This document shows, in pieces, positions 56,294-62,596 of a stretch of 62,596 nucleotides of DNA (within the stretch, counting starts at the first letter, position 1; the number at the start of each line of letters is the position of its first letter). The position numbers and the translations under genes are program-made. The DNA is from Legionella nautarum (GTDB lineage Bacteria; Pseudomonadota; Gammaproteobacteria; Legionellales; Legionellaceae), in NCBI RefSeq assembly GCF_001467895.1, contig NZ_LNYO01000019.1, positions 1-62,596 of the forward strand. Direction: 5' to 3'. The notes beneath the pieces were generated by a model. That model ran no database searches. It was not told the DNA's origin and saw only the letters and a program-made list of their open reading frames with translations.

Positions 56294-57792
56294 ATGGGTT
56301 ATACAGTTCCGCATTATATTAATGGTGAAAAATTAGACGTAGCCTGCGCAAATTCTCATACGATTTACAATCCAGCACTCGGAGAAGCCATTGGCAAAGT
56401 CAACTTTGCCGATAAAGACGTGTGTGACAAAGCAATCGCTGCAGCCAAAGCCGCTTTCCCCGCATGGGCAGAAACAGCGCCTATCAAACGCGCAAGGATT
56501 TTATTTAAATTTAGGGATCTCTTAGAAAAATATCAGGGCGACCTAGCCCAGCTAGTCACTAAAGAACATGGAAAGACACTGGAAGATGCCAAAGGCTCTG
56601 TTGCCCGCGCGATTGAAGTCGTTGAATTTCATTGCGGCTTGGTTAATCAATTGCAAGGTAGTTTTTCTGCCGACGTGACAACGCATATCGACTGCCATAC
56701 CATTCGCCAACCTTTGGGTATCTGTGCGGGAGTTTCTCCGTTTAATTTTCCTGTCATGGTTCCTGTGTGGATGATCATCCCTGCTATCGCCTGCGGTAAT
56801 ACCTTTATATTGAAACCCTCAGAACAAGATCCTTCTGCGCCAGTTCGTCTGCTGGAATTATTAACCGAAGCGGGTTTGCCTGCTGGCGTAGCTAATTGCT
56901 TACAAGGTGATAAGACAGCAGTCGACTATTTATTAGCGCATCCCGATATTAGCGCCTTCACCGCCGTTGCCTCTACCCCCGTGGCTAAAGCCATTTATAC
57001 CAGCGCAACAACACATGGCAAACGCGCCCATACTTTTGGCGGTGCTAAAATCATTCTATCATTATGCCCGATGCGGATTTGGATCAAGCGGCTAATGCCA
57101 TTGTCGGTGCTGCTTTTGGTTCAGCTGGAGAACGTTGTATGGCTATCTCTGCCGTCGTGGCGGTAGGAAACGAAACAGCCGACCGTTTTATCGAAAAATT
57201 AGTTCCGCTGATCAAAACTATTCGTATTGATGCAGGTGATGTTGCCGGATCTGATATGGGTCCACTCATTAGTGCTGCTCACCGGGAACGTGTGCTTGCT
57301 GCTATCGATCAAGGTGAAACAGAGGGTGCAAAGTTAGTCGTTGATGGCCGCTCATTTAAGCACGCTAAACATCCGCAAGGTTATTTTGTTGGCCCCACTT
57401 TATTCGATCAAGTCAATGAATCCATGTCGATTTATCAAAATGAAATTTTTGGTCCCGTCCTCGTCGTGCTTCGCGTGGATAATTTTGACCAAGCCTTATC
57501 TTTAGTCAATCGACATCAATACGGCAATGGTACTGCGATTTTCACCCGTGATGGTTACAGTGCCCGTGAATACACCCAGCGTGTACAAGTAGGCATGGTC
57601 GGTGTGAATATTCCAATTCCTGTACCCATTGCTAACCATCCTTTTGGTGGTTGGAAAAATTCAGCCTTTGGCGATACTAATATGCATGGTTTAGAAAGTA
57701 TTAATTTTTATACACGCCGCAAAACAGTAACCAGTAAATGGCCCGTCACTGAATTAACTCAGAGTGCTTTTGTTATGCCAACGAATGATTAA
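56294..57792 (+). pseudogene. mmsA: Methylmalonate-semialdehyde dehydrogenase, frameshifted
   Basis: MmsA converts methylmalonate semialdehyde to propionyl-CoA (and malonate semialdehyde to acetyl-CoA) in valine and pyrimidine breakdown. The frame from MGYTVPHYING (ATG 56294, AGGGAG site) runs correctly through GVSPFNFPVMVP to GKRAHTFGGAK. There the frame is lost at the run AAAA (57047-57050) and resumes in another frame at IMPDADLDQ, then GSAGERCMAIS with the catalytic Cys. Adding one A restores GGAKNHSIIMPDAD and a 499-residue protein of normal length. No other damage is visible, so it is either a sequencing error or a very recent mutation. It leads the block with mmsB and acs. Confidence 0.9.
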
Positions 57793-57803
57793 GGAGAACC
57801 AGG

Positions 57804-58691
57804 ATGGCACGCATAGGATTCGTAGGCCTGGGACACATGGGCTTGCCAATGGCAATTAATTTAGTTAAAGCCGGGCATCAAGTAACCGGCTTTGATTTAC
57901 AAGCCGAAGCCCTAAAAACGCTGGCGGATGCCGGTGGTTTCGCTGCCAACAGCCTAGCTGATGCGGCAAAAAACCAAGATGCTTTTATAACGATGTTGCA
58001 AACTGGGGAGCAGGTGCGCCAAGTTTGTTTGGGTGAAAAAGGGCTTTTTGCCAACGCTGCGGCCAATACTTTATATATTGATTGTTCTTCGATTGATGTC
58101 CAAACAAGCAGGGAACTCCATCAGCAAGCCACAGAGAAACAACTTTCTGTTGTTGATGCGCCAGTCTCTGGCGGAGTCACAGGCGCTGCGGCAGCAACCT
58201 TGACAATGATGGTCGGCGGCGATGAAAAATCTTTCGAACAAGCTAAACCCCTGCTCAGCGTCATGGGGAAAACCATTATTCATACCGGTTCAGCAGGCAG
58301 CGGACAAGCAGCAAAAATTTGCAATAATATGATTTTAGGAATCTCGATGATTGCTATTTCAGAAGCTTTCGTCTTGGCAGAACATCTTGGTTTATCCGCA
58401 GAAAATTTATTTGAAGTAGTTAGCAATTCCTCCGGCCAATGCTGGGCGATGACCCGCTATGCACCGGTGCCAGGAATTCTTCCCAACGTTCCGGCCAACA
58501 ATCACTATCAACCAGGTTTTACAGCGGCAATGATGTTGAAAGATCTGCGCCTAAGCCAAAATTCGGCAGCGACGGTTGGTGTTGAAACACCGATGGGCGC
58601 TCTGGCAACCGCGCTTTATCAGCAATTCAATGAAGCCGGCCAAGCACAATTAGATTTTTCAGCGATTATCAAAGCAATTGCTAATGAATAG
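57804..58691 (+). CDS. mmsB: 3-hydroxyisobutyrate dehydrogenase
   Basis: Oxidises 3-hydroxyisobutyrate to methylmalonate semialdehyde with NAD, the step before MmsA. The 295-residue protein shows IGFVGLGHMGLPMAINL (3-19, Rossmann motif), DAPVSGGVTGA (about 118-128, substrate loop), the catalytic Lys in GSGQAAKICNNM (about 171) and a C-terminal helical domain. AAGGAG precedes the ATG. It follows mmsA by 11 bases. Confidence 0.95.
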   Translation: MARIGFVGLGHMGLPMAINLVKAGHQVTGFDLQAEALKTLADAGGFAANSLADAAKNQDAFITMLQTGEQVRQVCLGEKGLFANAAANTLYIDCSSIDVQTSRELHQQATEKQLSVVDAPVSGGVTGAAAATLTMMVGGDEKSFEQAKPLLSVMGKTIIHTGSAGSGQAAKICNNMILGISMIAISEAFVLAEHLGLSAENLFEVVSNSSGQCWAMTRYAPVPGILPNVPANNHYQPGFTAAMMLKDLRLSQNSAATVGVETPMGALATALYQQFNEAGQAQLDFSAIIKAIANE

Positions 58692-58698
58692 GTATTTT

Positions 58699-60570
58699 AT
58701 GAATCAGCAGTTAGATCCCCAACAAATTAACGAGCAGGAAATTGAGCAATTTTGGTCCGAAATTGCTCTAAAATATGTCGCTTGGCTAAAACCTTGGAAA
58801 ACGGTTTTACAAGGGAGCTTTGCCACGGCGGATGTGCAATGGTTTAGTGAAGGAAAATTAAATGTCAGTGCAAACTGTATCGATAAACATCTTCCTCACA
58901 GGGCGAATCATCCCGCAATCATTTGGGAAGGCGACGACGAGGATGAGCAGGGGACATTAACCTTTGCCGAGCTACACCAGGAAGTTTGCCGTATTGCCAA
59001 TGTATTAAAAACCTTAGGCATTCGCAAGGGCGATAAGGTAGGTATTTACCTACCAATGATTCCCGAAGCCGCGATTGCCATGCTTGCCTGCGCCCGTATC
59101 GGCGCGGTACACACGGTTGTTTTTGCCGGTTTTTCAGCCATCGCATTACGACAACGTTTACAAGCAGCGGCCTGTAAACTATTAATTACTGCCGATGGCT
59201 ATCAGCGCGGCGGTCATTTTTTTCCATTAAAACGACAAGCCGATGAAGCGGAAAAAAGTTTAGCTATACCCATGTTGGTTGTCAAACACAGCGATAGCTC
59301 CATTGCCTTTGATCCCCAATCCAATTATTGGTGGCATGAATTAAAGCAAGAGGCCAGTAGAGATTGTCCACCAGAACCAATGGATGCGGAAGATCCCCTT
59401 TTTATTTTATATACTTCCGGCAGTACCGGGCTACCTAAAGGCGTGGTGCATACAACCGGAGGGTATTTAGTGCAAGTTGCCTATACCCAGGATCATATAT
59501 TTCACTGCGATAAAGACGAAATCTTTTGGTGCACAGCCGATGTAGGCTGGATAACCGGGCATAGCTACGTGGTTTATGGTCCTTTATGTAATGGAACCAC
59601 CACGCTCATGTTTGCCGGTGTTCCTAATTGGCCCGATCCTTCACGCTGCTGGAAGATCATTGATAAATACAAGGTCAATGTTTTCTACACAGCGCCTACC
59701 GCTATTCGTTCCTTGAAACGCGAAGGCAATGCATGGTTGACAACGACTTCTCGCAAATCCCTTCGTTTACTGGGCAGTGTAGGTGAGCCCATTAATCCCG
59801 AAGTATGGCAATGGTATCGGGAGCAAATCGGCCTAAATCGTAGCCCTATCGTTGATACCTGGTGGCAAACTGAAACCGGAGCCGTTATGATCTGCCCGCA
59901 AAATGATCTAAATTTGGCTAAGCCAGGCGCCGCTTGCAAGCCTTTGCCGGGAATTTATCCCGTTCTTCTTGATGATCAGGGACGGGAAATAAGCGGTGCA
60001 GCAGAGGGAAAATTAGCTATTAAATACCCTTGGCCTTCGATCACAAGAACAATAGCCGGCGATCACCAACGCTTCCGCGAAACTTATCTGGTGAATGATT
60101 ATTATATGACCGGCGATGGCGCTCGTCGTGATGAAGACGGTGATTATTGGATTACTGGCCGCATTGATGATGTCATCAATGTTTCGGGACATCGACTAGG
60201 CACTGCCGAAATTGAAAGCGCATTAATTCTACATCCAAAAGTCGCCGAGGCTGCTGTAGTTGGAGTACCTCATGCCATAAAAGGACAAGGGATTTATGCT
60301 TACATCTGTTTAAAAAAAGATAGCCACCCAAGCCCAACATTACGGGAAGAATTATTAGAGACGGTAAAAAACAATATTGGCAGCATCGCCAAACCGGATA
60401 TCATTCAATGGGCGACTGAGCTACCCAAAACCCGCTCAGGTAAAATCATGCGCCGGATTTTGCGAAAAATCGCAGAGCAGGACGATATAGAGCTTCATGA
60501 GCTTGGTGATTTATCAACACTGGCTAATCCACAGACGGTTGAGACACTTATGAGGGAAAAGAAACATTGA
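58699..60570 (+). CDS. acs: Acetyl-CoA synthetase
   Basis: AMP-forming acyl-CoA synthetase. The 623-residue protein has the P-loop YTSGSTGLPKG (about 237-247), the hinge region and the C-terminal acetylation-site motif SGKIMRRILRK. In the acyl pocket it reads DTWWQTETG (Trp388/389). The Trp at this place favours acetate, since propionyl-CoA synthetases have a smaller residue. I chose the ATG at 58699 (AGGT site); a frame start at 58678 overlaps mmsB. Its place after mmsAB suggests use of acetate or propionate from branched-chain breakdown. At 623 residues it is a little shorter than E. coli Acs. Confidence 0.9.
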   Translation: MNQQLDPQQINEQEIEQFWSEIALKYVAWLKPWKTVLQGSFATADVQWFSEGKLNVSANCIDKHLPHRANHPAIIWEGDDEDEQGTLTFAELHQEVCRIANVLKTLGIRKGDKVGIYLPMIPEAAIAMLACARIGAVHTVVFAGFSAIALRQRLQAAACKLLITADGYQRGGHFFPLKRQADEAEKSLAIPMLVVKHSDSSIAFDPQSNYWWHELKQEASRDCPPEPMDAEDPLFILYTSGSTGLPKGVVHTTGGYLVQVAYTQDHIFHCDKDEIFWCTADVGWITGHSYVVYGPLCNGTTTLMFAGVPNWPDPSRCWKIIDKYKVNVFYTAPTAIRSLKREGNAWLTTTSRKSLRLLGSVGEPINPEVWQWYREQIGLNRSPIVDTWWQTETGAVMICPQNDLNLAKPGAACKPLPGIYPVLLDDQGREISGAAEGKLAIKYPWPSITRTIAGDHQRFRETYLVNDYYMTGDGARRDEDGDYWITGRIDDVINVSGHRLGTAEIESALILHPKVAEAAVVGVPHAIKGQGIYAYICLKKDSHPSPTLREELLETVKNNIGSIAKPDIIQWATELPKTRSGKIMRRILRKIAEQDDIELHELGDLSTLANPQTVETLMREKKH

Positions 60571-61052
60571 TTGAATGAGGATTGGGAACAACTCTCATAG
60601 CCGCAAGGCTGAGATGATTTTTCCAACCTGACTGCGTTTGGGCTCTGAGATATCCCCATGAAATTAAATAGACTATTTAGTTCATCGATCGTTTGGTTTA
60701 TCCCGTTCGCACTCCGGGGTATCCCCACAAAATTCAATAGACTATTTAGTTCATCGATCGCTTTGTTTTACCCGTTCGCACTGAGGAAGCGCGCAGCGCT
60801 GTCTCGAAGTGTCGCAAAAGCCCCCCGCTTCGAGAGCCTCAGGACAGGCTTCGAGACGTACGCCACGCGTGCTCCTTAGCCTGAACGGAAAAATGAATAC
60901 CAAATTCCTTGGATCCCCATTTCGTAAAGATACCTCAGAGTCCGAATGGGTATTGTAAAAAAATCAATCAAAAATCGGAAATTTGCTGACTCTTTGTGCA
61001 TAACCCGATACAATTTGACACCATAACGAACAAAGACTTGTTAAAACAACAG
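60571..61052. other. Gene-free region with a MITE-like element, upstream of ubiX
   Basis: It holds the element at 60633-60950 and a short AT-rich stretch before ubiX. The reading frame at 60658-60879 lies wholly inside the repeat and is not a gene. Confidence 0.7.
60633..60950 (+). repeat. MITE-like element with internal duplication (copy R6)
   Basis: The left end GCGTTTGGGCTCTGAGATATC is mirrored at the right end near 60920-60950 (read in reverse CCCATTCGGACTCTGAGGTATC). The left quarter is repeated in tandem: TATCCCCA...TTAGTTCATCGATCG...CCCGTTCGCACT occurs at about 60650-60713 and again at about 60719-60782. This makes the copy longer (318 bases) than R5. Confidence 0.82.
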
Positions 61053-61643
61053 ATGACAATTCAGAGAAAATCTCGACTCATCATTGGTATAAGCGGCGCC
61101 TCGGGTATCATCTATGGGGTTCGTTTATTGGAATGTCTTAAAGAGTATGAGGTTGAAACACATCTCATTGTATCCAAAGCAGCCCAGCAAACTCGCGCTT
61201 TAGAAACTCAGTTATCGGCAAGGCAACTCAATAACTTGGCGGATAAACATTACAATATAAATGATATTGCCGCCTGTCTATCCAGTGGCTCTTATAAAAC
61301 CTTAGGGATGATTATCGCCCCTTGTTCCATGCGGACTCTAGCGGATATCGCTTCAGGCAGTACTGATACGCTATTAACCCGTGCAGCCGATGTGGTGCTA
61401 AAAGAAAGACGTCGTCTTATTTTGATGGTCAGAGAATCTCCATTTCATCTCGGGCATTTAAAAAACATGGTAGCAGCCACTGAAATGGGGGCAATCATCG
61501 CGCCTCCTGTTCCTGCCTTTTACAATAACCCGCAATCTATCGATGATCTAGTCAATCATAGCGTGGGTAGAACTTTAGATTTATTGGATATTGATCTTGG
61601 ATTTGTCCGTCGCTGGGGCGAAGCCCCTGAGATTGCCCCATAA
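61053..61643 (+). CDS. ubiX: Flavin prenyltransferase UbiX
   Basis: Prenylates FMN to make the cofactor of the UbiD decarboxylase in ubiquinone synthesis. The 196-residue protein has the flavoprotein fold start LIIGISGASGIIYGVRLLE, the segment IIAPCSMRTLADIASG, and VVLKERRRLILMVRESPFH with the conserved Arg and Glu. I chose the ATG at 61053, which gives the standard UbiX N-terminus; a GTG 19 codons upstream is less likely. No ubiD is nearby. Confidence 0.93.
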   Translation: MTIQRKSRLIIGISGASGIIYGVRLLECLKEYEVETHLIVSKAAQQTRALETQLSARQLNNLADKHYNINDIAACLSSGSYKTLGMIIAPCSMRTLADIASGSTDTLLTRAADVVLKERRRLILMVRESPFHLGHLKNMVAATEMGAIIAPPVPAFYNNPQSIDDLVNHSVGRTLDLLDIDLGFVRRWGEAPEIAP

Positions 61644-61681
61644 GTTAATTATTCCCACTCTCTGAGTTTTTCGAGGAACCT

Positions 61682-62425
61682 ATGAATCTTATCAACCCAC
61701 CTAATCTCGTTATTGATAATCAATTGAATACCAAACAGGCAATCCATTATCAAAAAGAATGGGCTGGTTTAATTTATCCACAAACAATTAAAGGAACGAT
61801 AAAAACGATTGCTGGGCTCGATATTGCTTATGATTTGGAAAGCAATCAAGCTTTTGCCATTGCGGTAATTATTGATGCCGAATCACTAGCCGTTCTGGAA
61901 GTCAAAAAAGCAATGAGCTCTGTCGAAGTACCTTATCGCTCCGGTTTTCTTTCTTTTCGCGAACTTCCGGCTCTCGCTAAAGCCTTTGAGCAATTAACTA
62001 TTAAACCGGATTTAATCGTTTGTGATGGTCAAGGCATAGCCCACCCAAGACGCTTTGGCTTAGCTTGCCATTTAGGCTTAGCCTACGATATTCCAACTCT
62101 AGGATGCGGAAAAACTAGGCTCTATGGAACCCATGGGCAACCCGGTCAAAACCGCGGTGACTTTTCTTATCTTCATGATAATAAAGATAATATTATCGGT
62201 TGCGTATTAAGAACTCGCGCTCGTGTTAATCCTGTTTATATTTCCATCGGCCATAAAATTACCTTAGAAGCAGCCTGTGAGTGGATCTTAAAATTAACAC
62301 CCAAATACCGTGTGCCAGAAACAACACGCATGGCAGATCGTTTAGCAGACGAATTCAAAATGAGCATCAAAGCGCAGTCAGCGCCAAATCACTCAGCTAT
62401 TGATTGCGTTAGGGAAGAAAATTAA
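61682..62425 (+). CDS. nfi: Endonuclease V
   Basis: Cleaves DNA near deaminated bases such as inosine. The 247-residue protein has the catalytic acid motifs: Asp in IAGLDIAYD (about 43-51), Glu in VPYRSGFLSFRELPAL (near 94) and Asp in VCDGQGIAHPRRFG (near 115). These residues match E. coli Nfi, with Gln in place of the usual His in DGxG. A GAGGAACCT site precedes the ATG. Its start lies 38 bases after ubiX, so co-transcription is possible. Confidence 0.93.
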   Translation: MNLINPPNLVIDNQLNTKQAIHYQKEWAGLIYPQTIKGTIKTIAGLDIAYDLESNQAFAIAVIIDAESLAVLEVKKAMSSVEVPYRSGFLSFRELPALAKAFEQLTIKPDLIVCDGQGIAHPRRFGLACHLGLAYDIPTLGCGKTRLYGTHGQPGQNRGDFSYLHDNKDNIIGCVLRTRARVNPVYISIGHKITLEAACEWILKLTPKYRVPETTRMADRLADEFKMSIKAQSAPNHSAIDCVREEN

Positions 62426-62466
62426 AGCGCGAATTCCATTTAGGAATCTCGAAAAGCAAATAATTA

Positions 62467-62495
62467 TTGCAATAAATTTAACCAAATTGTATAAT
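62467..62495 (+). promoter_or_regulatory. Strong predicted sigma70 promoter
   Basis: TTGCAA (62467-62472), a 17-base spacer and a consensus TATAAT (62490-62495). It lies 27 bases upstream of the ATG of the gene cut by the window edge. Confidence 0.7.
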
Positions 62496-62522
62496 TAACA
62501 TCCTCTGCAACTAGAGATCATT

Positions 62523-62596
62523 ATGAAAGAATTACGCGAAGTTAGTACAATGAATATAATCCCAGAGTTACCAGAAGAGCTTTGGTCCCTCATTTT
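62523..62596 (+). CDS. 5' fragment of an unknown protein, possible F-box-like start
   Basis: Only 24 codons are visible before the window ends: an ATG with a weak GAGAT upstream sequence and then MKELREVSTMNIIPELPEELWSLI (shown in part). The segment PELPEELWSLI matches the start of an F-box (LPxELxxxI), a eukaryotic-type domain used by several Legionella effectors. With so few residues this is only a hint. A good promoter lies directly upstream, so the gene itself is likely real. Confidence 0.5.
   Translation, partial: MKELREVSTMNIIPELPEELWSLI

Noticed and set aside
57041-57064. Programmed -1 frameshift in mmsA
   Set aside because: The local sequence GCT AAA ATC is not an X XXY YYZ slippery site, and re-pairing of the Lys tRNA at -1 would be poor. 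A real deletion or a read error is simpler.
60658-60879. Plus-strand frame of 73 codons before ubiX
   Set aside because: It lies wholly within the repeat element R6 and has an internal duplicate arising from the repeat.

Overview
The window reads as an ordinary chromosomal stretch of an AT-rich gammaproteobacterium. The gene set (thrABC with a threonine leader peptide, RecN, TypA, PriA, Tex, UbiX, ProQ/FinO, SmpB, a MoxR/Bat operon) fits Gammaproteobacteria. The style of the accessory genes (a large repeat-bearing protein with a CX5R phosphoinositide-phosphatase-like motif, an acidic disordered protein, a possible F-box start at the right edge) together with many dispersed palindromic repeats suggests Legionellales (Legionella/Coxiella/Aquicella-like). 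That placement is an inference from gene content, not a measured phylogeny. I see no tRNA, rRNA, CRISPR array, prophage or intact insertion sequence.

Layout. 0.3-9.1 kb: typA, a small membrane protein, a TPP-riboswitch-controlled tenA (minus strand), nadK-recN, a flippase-like membrane protein, an orphan gene and a PAP2-type membrane protein with altered catalytic residues. 9.1-9.7 kb: a gene-free stretch with a degraded repeat and a small cluster of DnaA-box-like sites. 9.7-14.6 kb: the thrA-thrB-thrC operon (minus), preceded by a 40-residue leader peptide with seven consecutive Thr codons, a likely attenuator and a promoter. 14.8-21.5 kb: a class II aldolase-like protein, then the run tex-yciA-unknown-ATP-grasp (minus). 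21.7-27.4 kb: glmS, smpB, bcp, a PIN-PhoH protein and guaC, closed by an intrinsic terminator. 27.5-33.6 kb: a disordered acidic protein, an alpha/beta hydrolase, a GIN-domain lipoprotein, a secreted RNase T2, a cold-shock protein and an amidase. 33.9-40.8 kb: a compact minus-strand operon moxR-DUF58-DUF4381-batA-batB-TPR-batD, whose TPR gene carries ten 30-bp tandem repeats. 41-52.9 kb: a YbgA-like protein, a glycosyltransferase, a HEPN-like protein, a Dus enzyme, UPF0114, a pteridine-reductase-type SDR, midA-like, a PTPS-like protein, priA, a thioesterase, ProQ/FinO, a Pmp3-like protein and dapB. 53-55.8 kb: a 944-residue candidate effector. 56-60.6 kb: a dodecin, a frameshifted mmsA, mmsB and acs. 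61-62.4 kb: ubiX and nfi, then the start of a gene cut by the window end.

How it fits together. Threonine synthesis (thrABC) and lysine/diaminopimelate supply (dapB) share aspartate semialdehyde. tenA under a TPP riboswitch points to pyrimidine salvage for thiamine. mmsA-mmsB-acs form the distal valine-degradation and acyl-activation block, but mmsA is broken by a single-base deletion in this sequence. The Bat operon probably makes a MoxR/VWA envelope system. The strongest leads for new biology are the CX5R protein with its four PxWF repeats, the threonine attenuator, the PTPS-like enzyme with Glu at the usual Cys region beside a pteridine reductase, and a family of short inverted-repeat (MITE-like) elements in several intergenic gaps.
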